A stretch of 64,000 nt of DNA. It comes from Actinoplanes lobatus (GTDB lineage: Bacteria; Actinomycetota; Actinomycetes; Mycobacteriales; Micromonosporaceae). The stretch spans positions 7,808,501 through 7,872,500 of the forward strand of contig NZ_JACHNC010000001.1 in assembly GCF_014205215.1 (NCBI RefSeq), in the 5' to 3' direction. The translations under genes were made by a program, and so were the position numbers. Shown here piece by piece: positions 7,857 to 15,567 of the stretch (positions within the stretch are counted from its first letter, which is position 1; each line of letters starts with the position of its first letter). The notes under the pieces are model-generated. The model saw only the letters and a list, made by a program, of their open reading frames with translations. It did no database searches and was not told where the DNA came from.

Positions 7857-9648
7857 AGATCTTGGGCATCGCCCCGCCGCCGTCATCGTTGCCGTCCTGG
7901 GCCAGTCCTGGGATTCCGTTGCACGTGGCGAGTTTCTCCAGCGTCTCCACGCCCTTCCGCTGCCTCTCGGCGTCGTAGATGCCCGCGTCGTAGTGGATGG
8001 TGTGGACCGGCACCTTGACCTTGCTCGCCTTGAAGTGTGCGCACACGGAATCGGCCGAGGCCCCGCTCTTCTTCCAGTCGTCGACGCCGTCGCTCAGAAC
8101 GATCAGGACATCAAGCGTGTCCTTGCGGCCTTCGGCCTGCCGTTCGGCTACCTGGTCGTACAGCGCCGTGACGGTGGTGTAAAGGCTCGATCTCTGCGTG
8201 TTCGAGCTTTCCGGCACGGCACCGCGGAGGGCGTCCCCCTTCCACGGAGACCCGACGTCCTCGAGCGGCCGGATCTGCCAGTACGGATTTTGGAGACTGT
8301 CGGATCCGGCGAACTGGTAGATCTCCACCTGATCGGTCTTCCGCATTCGGTTGACCGAATCGATGACAGCCGTGGTGGCCTTGGCCAGTTCGTCGTCCTT
8401 CATGCTGCCGGACACGTCCATCGCGATCGTGATGCGGCGTTTCGGTCGCAGGTTCAGCCATTGCTCCACCATCTCGGACCGGACCATGCTGTCCGGGAGG
8501 GGTAGAGAGTCGACGCTTCCCGAGCGGATCGGAGCGCCGGCAGCGGTCCTTTCCGGGCTCGGGCCATCGCAGTGGACTTCGCCGACGTCGACGGGAGGGC
8601 GGAATCCCGCATCGCACAGCACGTTCCAGTTTTCGAAGATGAAGTCGAGAAAGTCCCCGGCGATGCGCTTCTCGTCAGTGTCCGCCCGGTCGAGTATGAC
8701 GTACGGATGGTCGGCCATGATCGACTCTGCGGCTCCCGACGGTGACACCGGATAGATGGCCACCAGCGGAGTCGCCGGCGGTTGGCCTGCCTGGTGGCCG
8801 GGCTGCTGGTATCGCGAGTACATGCCGTGGTTGAAGCCGTACACCATCTGTTCCTGGATCATGATCATCGTGTCGCCGGGCATGGAGCCTTTCGGGCTCC
8901 ATTTTCGGAGGATCGCGACCGAGTCGTTCAGGAATCCGCTCTTGGTTGCGGCTTGCACCTGCCTTACGAAGTCACTCAGCGACGGCAGATCCTTCTTCTC
9001 CACCGTATCGGGTGCCAGCGCGCCGTTATCCGCGGCTGCGGCCGCATATGTCAGGAAGGTCGCCAGCGCCCCCGACGTGGAGGTGCGCGGATTCTCCTGT
9101 GTGTAGTGCACGTCGCCGTTGCGCAGCGCGTCCATCGCCTGGCGCCAGGTCGGCGGCTTTTCAAGCCAGTTGAGAGGAGCCCTCGCTGCCGTCTGTTCGG
9201 GCATCGCGAGTACGAGAGGGCTGCTCGCGATCGACTGCAGCGTCCCTTGATGACTGCTCTTCTTCGTATCCAGGTCCAACTGCTCCAGCCAGATCGCCGA
9301 GGACGGCAGCCAGACGTGGGCGATCCGCACTGCATCCTTGTCGTTCTGGCTGATCGCCGGGTCCATGTGCTCGGGATCGGCCAGGAGTTGCTCCGCGATC
9401 CCCGATGAAACGCTGTACACGGCGATCTCACCACACGGCTCCCCGGGCGTCCGGACCTGTGCGTTGTATTTGCCCGCGAGGGTTCTGAGTGCGTCGGCCT
9501 TCTCCGTCGACGAGACGACGTGGACTTCTACCGGATCGGCGCATGCCACCCGGTCGGGCCGTTTGGGATTGACCCTCAGGTAAATGCCGAGCCCGACGGC
9601 AAGGACGGCCAGCCCGATAAGCACGCCCCGGGTCATCCGAACGATCAC
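7831..9648 (-). CDS. Membrane-anchored solute-binding plus vWA protein
   Basis: A 605-residue protein. One N-terminal helix (GVLIGLAVLAVGLGIYL) anchors or exports it. Residues 35-350 resemble a periplasmic solute-binding protein (VEVHVVSSTEKADALRTLAG at the start, APLNWLEKPPTWRQAM, an aromatic-rich second lobe). The C-terminal part is a von Willebrand A domain with the MIDAS motif DVSGS (D411) and a later LIVLSDGVDDW. This layout is common in actinobacterial vWA proteins, where the binding domain may sense an extracellular ligand. It starts with GTG overlapping the stop of the 10001-9645 gene by four bases (GTGA), so both are co-translated. Its 3' end overlaps the DUF4062-type gene. Confidence 0.8.
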   Translation of the reverse strand: MIVRMTRGVLIGLAVLAVGLGIYLRVNPKRPDRVACADPVEVHVVSSTEKADALRTLAGKYNAQVRTPGEPCGEIAVYSVSSGIAEQLLADPEHMDPAISQNDKDAVRIAHVWLPSSAIWLEQLDLDTKKSSHQGTLQSIASSPLVLAMPEQTAARAPLNWLEKPPTWRQAMDALRNGDVHYTQENPRTSTSGALATFLTYAAAAADNGALAPDTVEKKDLPSLSDFVRQVQAATKSGFLNDSVAILRKWSPKGSMPGDTMIMIQEQMVYGFNHGMYSRYQQPGHQAGQPPATPLVAIYPVSPSGAAESIMADHPYVILDRADTDEKRIAGDFLDFIFENWNVLCDAGFRPPVDVGEVHCDGPSPERTAAGAPIRSGSVDSLPLPDSMVRSEMVEQWLNLRPKRRITIAMDVSGSMKDDELAKATTAVIDSVNRMRKTDQVEIYQFAGSDSLQNPYWQIRPLEDVGSPWKGDALRGAVPESSNTQRSSLYTTVTALYDQVAERQAEGRKDTLDVLIVLSDGVDDWKKSGASADSVCAHFKASKVKVPVHTIHYDAGIYDAERQRKGVETLEKLATCNGIPGLAQDGNDDGGGAMPKIFSQVLGSV

Positions 9649-10001
9649 GATCGGAAGTCATTGAACTGAACACTCCCCGGGCCAAACTGGACGCCCTGGG
9701 CCCTGGTCAGGTTTACCTGCCAATTCGGCACCTGTGCCATTGCGTCGAGCAACCGCCGTGCCTCGGTCAGTGTCTCGGTGTCGCCCTCGAAGTCCTCCCC
9801 GTCGAGGCGTGCCTGCCAGGTCTCGGCGCCGGCCTGTGCGCCTTCCAGCTCGGCGATGGCCTTCACAGCCCGAGGCCGGTGCTGCAGCAGAGCTTTGAGC
9901 TGCTCGTATGCGTCCTTCACCGCTGTGCTGGCAACGCCGGTGACCCCGGCACCGGTGCCGGCCGCCAGCGCGGCGGCGATCAATTCCAGAGCAGACACCA
10001 C
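9645..10001 (-). CDS. Short helical protein ending in a RHIM-like motif
   Basis: A 118-residue protein. The start is taken as GTG 10001 (GTG 9998 also possible) because GGGAAG lies six bases upstream. The first helix SALELIAAALAAGTGAGVTG and the following TAVKDAYEQLKALLQ are typical of small actinobacterial proteins found next to conflict genes; the middle is helical and acidic. The end (AQGVQFGPGSVQFNDF, bases 9701-9654) is a RHIM-like sequence aligning with residues 9-24 of the 7101 gene: both read QGxQxGxxxVQxNx(Y/F). The two proteins could therefore meet through amyloid-type contacts. Translationally coupled to the vWA gene. Confidence 0.7.
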   Translation of the reverse strand: MVSALELIAAALAAGTGAGVTGVASTAVKDAYEQLKALLQHRPRAVKAIAELEGAQAGAETWQARLDGEDFEGDTETLTEARRLLDAMAQVPNWQVNLTRAQGVQFGPGSVQFNDFRS

Positions 10002-10338
10002 AACTCGCTTCCCGCATGACTGTTGACTGTGCAGGAGAACCGGCGGTTCAGCGGCGCCACATCGCCGCCACTCATCGCCCGGCCTCAATCCGCGAGCTTA
10101 GGTAGGTGTTTTGGATGTGGATCGGACGGCTTGTCCGGCTCGGGCCTGCAACCGTCATCCAAGACATCAGCGCCAACCGTCATCACGACGAAGCACAGGC
10201 CGGTCGATCCCGAGGCCGTCGATCATCGGGGCGGCAGGGGTCCGGGAGTTGCATTGATGGCCGGCCGGTTCGGATGGTCGCCCTGGTCTGGCCGTGGACC
10301 AGAGCGATGTCCTGCCGGTTGGGGCACTGTCACTGGAG
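10002..10338. other. 337-base region without a gene
   Basis: No convincing coding pattern in any frame. It should hold the promoter of the minus-strand pair starting at 10001 and the terminator of the minus-strand CapA-type gene. The only clear structure is the hairpin at 10283-10302. Confidence 0.5.
10283..10302 (-). terminator. Hairpin behind CapA-type gene
   Basis: Stem CTGGTC / GACCAG with an eight-base loop lies 37 bases beyond the CapA-type stop codon. It lacks a T-run, so it is only a candidate terminator. Confidence 0.4.
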
Positions 10339-11454
10339 TCACGGCTGCACGGACTGCAGGTGGAGCATGCCGTCGGCGTGTGTCACCTGCAGCCCGAAGG
10401 GGCGGCTGATCCGACCGAGGGCACCGCGCAGGTGCTCCGCGTCAGCGGGGGTGGCGTGGTGCAGGCGCATGCGGCGGGCCTGCATCGGCGCCATGCGCAG
10501 CCGGACCAGGCGGCCGGTGTCCTGGTCGACCGACGCGAAGTAGAGCAGGCGCAGATCGTCACGGTATTCCTCGTAGCCGCGGATGCCCTCGTAGTCGTCG
10601 ATGAGGTCGCCACAGCCGTACAAGATCAGTTTGCCGTGGTGGACCTCGATCGGCCGTGGATGGTGCGAGGAGTGCCCGTGTACGACGTCCACTCCGCCGT
10701 CGATGAGCCGGTGCGCGAAGGTGACCTGGTCGGCAGTGACCTCGTAGCCCCAGTTGGATCCCCAGTGGATCGAGGCCACGACGAGGTCGCCGGGGCGCTT
10801 GACCTGCTGCACCTGGCCGGCGACCGCCCTGGCGACGGCATCGGACAACTCCGGCAGGAGGTTGACGCCCGCCCGATCCGCGGTGGCGGCCCAGTACCGC
10901 GGGATGCCGCTGGACCGGGTGCCGAAGGAGAAGACCACGACTCGGCCGCCACCGGCCACCGGGACCATCGTGGATCGTTTCGCCAGGTCCGCGTCACGGC
11001 CCGCGCCTACCGCCGGGATCTCCGCCGCGACCAGGCTGTTCAGCGTCTCGGCGAGTCCCGGGAGGCCGAAGTCGAGTACATGGTTGTTGGCCAGGGCGCA
11101 GGCATCGGGTCGGATCGCGGTCAGGCAGGCGATGTTGGCGGGAGCCATCCGGTAGTGCACACCCTTGATGGGGTCGGGTTCGTCGCAGCAGGTGACGCTC
11201 GTCTCCAAGTTGATCACCCGCGCATCGGGGGCGATGTCGTCGAGCAGCGGCAGGGCGTCACCCCAGGGCCAGGCGGCGTCGACCGGGAGCGGGATCGGGC
11301 CGTTCACCGCCTCGGCCAACTCGACGTAGGTCCGCGCGTCCCGGACATGCCGCTCCCATAGTCGCGGGTCGCCAGGGTGCGCCAGGATCTGGTCGACGCC
11401 GCGGCCGGTCATCACGTCGCCGCCGAGGAGCACCGTCACGAGACGCTCGGGCAC
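10339..11454 (-). CDS. CapA/PgsA-type metallophosphatase family protein
   Basis: A 371-residue protein of the PGA_cap (CapA) branch of calcineurin-like phosphatases. The metal-binding motifs are in order: LLGGDVMTGRGVD near the start, INLETSVT, ALANNHVLDFG, IHWGSNWGYE and VVHGHSSHHPRPIE, ending with YGCGDLIDDY. The family includes the poly-gamma-glutamate capsule protein CapA, but many members stand alone and their substrate is unknown. No signal peptide or lipobox is present, so it should be cytoplasmic, unlike capsule CapA. No capB/capC partners are nearby. The conserved EGIRGYEEYRDDLRLLYF segment is a usual C-terminal feature of this subgroup. Confidence 0.85.
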   Translation of the reverse strand: MPERLVTVLLGGDVMTGRGVDQILAHPGDPRLWERHVRDARTYVELAEAVNGPIPLPVDAAWPWGDALPLLDDIAPDARVINLETSVTCCDEPDPIKGVHYRMAPANIACLTAIRPDACALANNHVLDFGLPGLAETLNSLVAAEIPAVGAGRDADLAKRSTMVPVAGGGRVVVFSFGTRSSGIPRYWAATADRAGVNLLPELSDAVARAVAGQVQQVKRPGDLVVASIHWGSNWGYEVTADQVTFAHRLIDGGVDVVHGHSSHHPRPIEVHHGKLILYGCGDLIDDYEGIRGYEEYRDDLRLLYFASVDQDTGRLVRLRMAPMQARRMRLHHATPADAEHLRGALGRISRPFGLQVTHADGMLHLQSVQP

Positions 11455-11543
11455 GCCTTACACGGTAGTCACCGGAGCCGGGCCCGCTGGAGTCATCTGG
11501 CAGATCCGCACGAGTCGCAGGAACATCGCGCACGGCCTGCGGG

Positions 11544-12125
11544 CTATGCCGAACCGGTCCACTCGTCGGAGAGCAGGGCATAGCCGACGCAGTCGAGCCA
11601 TTCGCCGGATCGATGCAGGGAATCCCGGACGGTGTAGAACTCACGGCGCATCCCGACGCGTTCCATGAGTCGCCACGATGCCTCGTTGACGGCGAAGCAG
11701 GTGGCCGTCACGCGGTGCAGCCCGAGATCCTCGAAGCAGAGCCGGAGCAGCTCCCGTACGGCTTCGGTGGCGTATCCGTGGCCGGCGTGCTCCGGGTGCA
11801 GCACCCATCCCAGCTCTGCTTGCATGCCGCGGGCGCGTTCGGCGATCTCCGCCTGGGCCCAGGCGTCCTCGATCCTCACCATGAGGTCGCCGATGATCGT
11901 TCCGCTGTGCTCGATCACGAGGGCCTTGGCCAGGCTGTCGGGGGCCCGGAACCAGGTTCGGTGCTCGTCCAGGGTGGCAGAGGCACGGGTGATCCACCGG
12001 CTCACGTCCTCGCGGCGGCGGAACCGCCAGGTGGCGTCGGCGTCGTCCGGGGTTGCCGGCCGCAACGTCAGACGGTCGGTGTGCAGTGGCCAGGTCAACA
12101 CGGCAAGTCCGGTGCTCATGGTCAT
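11544..12125 (-). CDS. GNAT acetyltransferase, RimJ/RimL-like
   Basis: A 193-residue protein with the RimJ/RimL layout: LHTDRLTLRPATPDDADATWRF at the N-terminus, ELGWVLHPEHAGHGYATEAV with the acetyl-CoA pyrophosphate loop (HAGHGYA), then LHRVTATCFAVNEASWRLME and the closing VGMRREF. It probably acetylates an amine on a protein N-terminus or small molecule. The ATG at 12125 overlaps the stop of the DHFR-like gene (ATGA), so the two are translated together and controlled by the HxlR regulator upstream. A second ATG six bases downstream is possible. Confidence 0.85.
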   Translation of the reverse strand: MTMSTGLAVLTWPLHTDRLTLRPATPDDADATWRFRRREDVSRWITRASATLDEHRTWFRAPDSLAKALVIEHSGTIIGDLMVRIEDAWAQAEIAERARGMQAELGWVLHPEHAGHGYATEAVRELLRLCFEDLGLHRVTATCFAVNEASWRLMERVGMRREFYTVRDSLHRSGEWLDCVGYALLSDEWTGSA

Positions 12126-12709
12126 GAACGCGACCTACGGACGGCATATCGGTGGAGCGTGACGCCCTGGTCGAAGCGCACCTGCTCGAGCAGGTCCAGC
12201 TCCAGCGGCTCGTCGTGGCCGTCGAACAGCGGTCGGCCGGCACCGAGGATGACAGGGTGGGTGAAGAGCAGCAGTTCATCCAGCAGTCCGGCCCGCAGCA
12301 GCGCGGTAGCCAGCGTGGCACCCCCGACGCCGATGTCGCCTTCGGTCTGCGCGCGCAGGTCCGCGAGCGCGCGGACGGCGTCGTCGGCATTGATGACCCG
12401 CGTGTTGTGCTCGGCGCTGGTACGCGTTCGCGACACCAGCACCTTCGGCATCGAGGTCCAGATCTGACCGTACTCGCGAAGGAAACCGGGCAACGAGGCG
12501 TCGTCGCGCGCTCTCGGCCAGAATCCCTCCATCGTCTCGTAGATGGCGCGTCCCTGGACCATGAGCGACAGCGCTCGCGCCCGTGAGTTGAACTCGTGGT
12601 GCAGGGACTCGCCGATGCGCATCCACGATCCGCCGCCTTGCTCGTCCGTGGCGTGCTCGATCCTCAGGTCGAGGGACACGTTCATCCAGTACACGAACCG
12701 GCCGGGCAT
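12122..12709 (-). CDS. DHFR/RibD-C-like NADPH reductase
   Basis: A 195-residue protein of the RibD C-terminal / dihydrofolate-reductase-like fold: GRFVYWMNVSLDLRIE opens the domain, LSLMVQGRAIYETMEGFW is the second conserved block, PKVLVSRTRTSAEHN and GDIGVGGATLATALL form the nucleotide-binding part, and HPVILGAGRPLF closes it. This family contains many uncharacterised NADPH-dependent reductases. GGAGGG lies just before the ATG. It is divergent from an HxlR regulator and its Shine-Dalgarno region adjoins a repeated operator-like sequence (12720-12738). Confidence 0.85.
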   Translation of the reverse strand: MPGRFVYWMNVSLDLRIEHATDEQGGGSWMRIGESLHHEFNSRARALSLMVQGRAIYETMEGFWPRARDDASLPGFLREYGQIWTSMPKVLVSRTRTSAEHNTRVINADDAVRALADLRAQTEGDIGVGGATLATALLRAGLLDELLLFTHPVILGAGRPLFDGHDEPLELDLLEQVRFDQGVTLHRYAVRRSRS

Positions 12710-12719
12710 CAGCCCTCCA

Positions 12720-12778
12720 AGTGATAGCGGTCTGCTACTGCTAGCGCCACCCTAAATAGAGTGATAGTAATCTGCAAT
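12720..12778. promoter_or_regulatory. Paired operator-like repeats between DHFR-like and HxlR genes
   Basis: AGTGATAGnnnTCTGCnA occurs twice, at 12720-12738 and 12760-12778, exactly 40 bases apart. The second copy extends into an inverted repeat AGTGAT (12760-12765) / ATCACT (12777-12782). The pair fills the divergent promoter region and is the likely binding site of the HxlR protein, controlling both directions. Confidence 0.65.
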
Positions 12779-12799
12779 CACTTGGGAGGAGGACTGTCG

Positions 12800-13291
12800 A
12801 TGGATCCCGCGCCACGCTCGGGCTGCCCGATCAATCAGGCGGTCGAAATCCTGGGCGACCCGTGGGCGATGCTCGTGCTGCGCGACATCATGTTCGGCGA
12901 CCGGCGTCACTTCCGCGTACTGCTCGCCGGCAGCGAGGAAGGCATCGCCCCGAACATTCTCAGCAGCCGCTTGCGGCGACTGTCGGATGCGGGTCTGCTC
13001 ACGCGGCAGGAAGCCCGGCGCGGGCAACGGGCGGCCTACTCGCTCACGGAGGCCGGCATCCAAACGCTGCCGATCATGGTGGCACTCGGCTCGTGGGGCC
13101 TCGCCCACCGCAGCGGCGAACGTCGCCTGCGGATTCGTGCCGAGTTGCTGCGCGACGGCGGCCCGGGACTACTCGCTCGTTTCATGGACGATCTGCGCCA
13201 CCTGCACCTTGGCGCCCCTCGGCCGGATCCGCACGCTCCGCGAGCGGCCGACGAACTCCGCTCGGCCTACGAGACCGCGTTACGCGAGTAA
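12800..13291 (+). CDS. HxlR-family transcriptional regulator
   Basis: A 163-residue winged-helix regulator. The N-terminus has the family cysteine and tryptophan signature (SGCPINQAVEILGDPWAMLVLRDI), followed by RHFRVLLAGSEEGIAPNILSSRL with the recognition helix and a wing (ARRGQRAAYSLTEAG). In HxlR proteins the N-terminal cysteine may sense electrophiles or oxidation. The start at 12800 follows GGGAGGAGG by seven bases; an ATG at 12761 would lie inside the operator. The C-terminal 40 residues extend beyond the usual HxlR length. It probably controls itself and the divergent reductase-acetyltransferase pair. Confidence 0.85.
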   Translation: MDPAPRSGCPINQAVEILGDPWAMLVLRDIMFGDRRHFRVLLAGSEEGIAPNILSSRLRRLSDAGLLTRQEARRGQRAAYSLTEAGIQTLPIMVALGSWGLAHRSGERRLRIRAELLRDGGPGLLARFMDDLRHLHLGAPRPDPHAPRAADELRSAYETALRE

Positions 13292-13468
13292 GCGTGCCGG
13301 ACCAGCTCACTACGTCACCACGGGCAACTTTCTTGCGAGTCCGCAGTGCGGGGCCAAGGTGGTTGGCTGCCCCGGATCCCGAAGAGCACAGTTACCGGCC
13401 CCGAGGCGTCCGTCCATCCTGCGGCCGGTCCCGGATCGATGCCGGCCAACGAGGCATCGGTGATCATC

Positions 13469-13481
13469 TAGGCTCTCCGCG
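13469..13481 (+). promoter_or_regulatory. Leaderless -10 element
   Basis: TAGGCT (13469-13474) is followed by six bases and the GTG start codon at 13481, the standard actinobacterial leaderless arrangement. No Shine-Dalgarno sequence is present. Confidence 0.6.
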
Positions 13482-14374
13482 TGGGGTACTCGGGATCCAT
13501 CGTGGTGGCGCGGGCGCACCGTCTGCTCAGCATGCAGAGCGGGGTGGAGGGCGTCGGACCGCAGCACCGCTTCCTGCGGGAGCTCGGCGACGGCTGGCAG
13601 ATGCTGGAGAGCGTCTCGCTCACGCCGTCGCCCGACCTGGCCGGCGTGTCGGCGGCGGTCGCGGAGTCCACCGGGTGGCCCGTGCTGTCATTCGACGTCA
13701 TCGACGATGACTGTGCGGCGATGTGCGCGGCGACGCCCGGATGGACCGGGCCCTTGACCCACCTGTGGGACGTACGCGAGCCGTGCCCCTCCTATCACCA
13801 CCAGCCCGCCGGCGAGCCGCCGCCGGCCCCCCGCGAACCTGACGAGGTGGTGGCGGAACTGGTCGCGTGGGCGCAGACGGCAGGTCTCCGGCCGGCCCCG
13901 GAACGGCTGCTGGAGATCATCTCGCTGCCGGACGGAGGTACCGTCCGTGACCGGCTTCTCGCCCTGGTCACCGCGGCCGGTGCAGAACGGATCGGACCGG
14001 CCCGGCCGTGGTCGGTGCCGGTGGGGACGTGGCCGTTCAATCGGGTGGTCTACGGCGCGGGGAGCTTGAGCGCCGTGGCTCGCTCCTATGCACGCCATCG
14101 CGTGGAGGATCCGACGGGCTGGGCCAACAAGCCTGAGGCATCGTGGGAGGCGTCGGCCATCGCGCTCGAAGCCGAGGTGTGGGCGTCGCTGTTCAGCGAC
14201 GACGTGGACGTGATCGCACTCGCACGCCGGGCCTTCGCGGTGCATCAGGACGAGGCGAGGCACATTCTCCCGGAGAAGGACCTTGCGGAATATCAGGAGT
14301 GGCTCGACGAGTTCGAGGCCACGATCTCCGCCGGTGGCGCCCGGGCCGCGCTGATGTTCGACCCGGACCGTTAG
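13481..14374 (+). CDS. Conserved-type hypothetical protein
   Basis: A 297-residue soluble protein that I do not recognise beyond a general actinobacterial look. It opens with YSGSIVVARAHRLLSMQSGVEG, has a proline-rich linker near residue 110 (PAGEPPPAPREPDE), and a helical C-terminal half with ASWEASAIALEAEVWASLFSDDVDVIALAR. No signal peptide, membrane segment or catalytic motif is visible. GTG 13481 is chosen because a leaderless -10 box lies six bases upstream. Neighbours are on unrelated transcripts. Confidence 0.7.
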   Translation: MGYSGSIVVARAHRLLSMQSGVEGVGPQHRFLRELGDGWQMLESVSLTPSPDLAGVSAAVAESTGWPVLSFDVIDDDCAAMCAATPGWTGPLTHLWDVREPCPSYHHQPAGEPPPAPREPDEVVAELVAWAQTAGLRPAPERLLEIISLPDGGTVRDRLLALVTAAGAERIGPARPWSVPVGTWPFNRVVYGAGSLSAVARSYARHRVEDPTGWANKPEASWEASAIALEAEVWASLFSDDVDVIALARRAFAVHQDEARHILPEKDLAEYQEWLDEFEATISAGGARAALMFDPDR

Positions 14375-14505
14375 CCGTCGGTGGTCGGCCGGTCGACGGC
14401 GTACAGATCACGCCGGCTTCGCGCGTTCGGCTTGGCGTCACCGTGACGGCGACACGAACGGCAGGGATGGAGCCCAGCAAGCCGGCGAGACAGCCACCGA
14501 GTTGC

Positions 14506-15450
14506 CTAATCGGCAGCGAAATAGGGTTCGGCTTCCTCCAATCGTGGCACTGACACGCCTAGGCGGCGTGCTTCGGCCAGGGTGTCGCGGCAGACTGCAC
14601 GCAGTTCCTCGGGGTTGGCGTGCGCCTCCATCACCGTACGCATGGGTGGGAAGTGACCGAAAAGCCAGGCGAGCACCGGCGCTGCCAACCAGAGGGGTGC
14701 TGTGTACGGCAGCACTTCGCTGCGATGTCGCCGCAGGTCGATTCCGCGAGCCTCGACGAGGGGCAGCAGTTCGCGAGTGGCGAGAATCGCCTCGCGTACG
14801 TTGCGTGGCCTTTTTGCCAGCTCGGCGAGGGAACCCAGCTTCAGGCTCTGTGTATGCAGGCCTGCGTTCTGGACGAAGTGGATCGACAACCATCCCCGGA
14901 AGTCGGTGTTCTCCCGGGTTCTGAACCCGGCCTGGCGGAACGCCGTGCGCACGGCTTGCGCACGCTCGGTCGGCGGCCCGCCGAGGGTGCCGAGGAAGAC
15001 CATGGGCAGTAGGGCGGCCCGCAGCACACCGTCGTCGCCGAAGCCGCCGCCGGCGCCCGGGAATCCCCAGGCCACCTGGTCGGCGGGTAGGGCGCCGATC
15101 GCGACCAGTGGCTCTACCCACAGGTTGTTGAAGACGAGCACCGTTGCCTTGCCTACCCGCGGCGCCAGGTAGGACATCGCCTCGGCGAAGCTGTAGTGCT
15201 GCACGCTCACCACGATCAGATCGAAGTCGTGGTCCGGCTCCAGCGATTCGCGGTAACGCACCGGCCACTTCTCGGTGACGCGTTGCCCTCGCAGCCGGCG
15301 CCGTACGTCGATCAGTTCAAGGTCGATTGCCGTTCCGTACTTCGCCGCTCGACCGGGACGTACGTAGAACTCGACCTCGTGCCCGGCCTTCTCCAGCGCC
15401 CACCCGTACGCCACGGCGATGACGCCCCTACCGAACATCAAGATCTTCAT
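14506..15450 (-). CDS. Ketopantoate reductase-like (PanE/ApbA) dehydrogenase
   Basis: A 314-residue protein of the ketopantoate reductase family. The N-terminal nucleotide-binding loop reads MKILMFGRGVIAVAYGWAL, with GRGVIA in place of the usual GxGxxG, so the third glycine is lost. A Rossmann fold (VEFYVRPGRAAKY, FDLIVVSVQHYSFAEAM) and a helical C-terminal domain follow. ATG 15450 follows GAGGAGGTG; an upstream ATG at 15486 is not supported. Divergent from a TetR gene and sharing its operator region. True PanE activity is doubtful; an NAD(P)H-dependent reductase of unknown substrate is safer. Confidence 0.8.
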   Translation of the reverse strand: MKILMFGRGVIAVAYGWALEKAGHEVEFYVRPGRAAKYGTAIDLELIDVRRRLRGQRVTEKWPVRYRESLEPDHDFDLIVVSVQHYSFAEAMSYLAPRVGKATVLVFNNLWVEPLVAIGALPADQVAWGFPGAGGGFGDDGVLRAALLPMVFLGTLGGPPTERAQAVRTAFRQAGFRTRENTDFRGWLSIHFVQNAGLHTQSLKLGSLAELAKRPRNVREAILATRELLPLVEARGIDLRRHRSEVLPYTAPLWLAAPVLAWLFGHFPPMRTVMEAHANPEELRAVCRDTLAEARRLGVSVPRLEEAEPYFAAD

Positions 15451-15509
15451 ACCGCACCTCCTCGCCGTGAACCCGGTCGTCGTCACGGGCGACCACGCCG
15501 CCTAGAATT

Positions 15510-15546
15510 GGAGATTGTCTCCACTTAAAATATGGAGACAGTTTCC
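15510..15546. promoter_or_regulatory. Double TetR operator in divergent promoter
   Basis: GGAGATTGTCTCC (15510-15522) is a perfect dyad; GGAGACAGTTTCC (15534-15546) is a second, near-perfect copy. They are 24 bases apart, with an AT-rich TTAAAAT between. They are the likely binding sites of the TetR protein encoded at 15568, for control of both genes. Confidence 0.75.
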
Positions 15547-15567
15547 GTTTGTCAAAGGAGGCGTCCG

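Noticed and set aside
10120..10190. Short direct repeat AACCGTCATC in the region between 10.0 and 10.3 kb
   Set aside because: Two ten-base copies 25 bases apart without symmetry or a gene start nearby; likely chance.
10339..11454. CapA-type gene as part of a poly-gamma-glutamate capsule locus
   Set aside because: No CapB or CapC partner, no signal peptide and unrelated neighbours.
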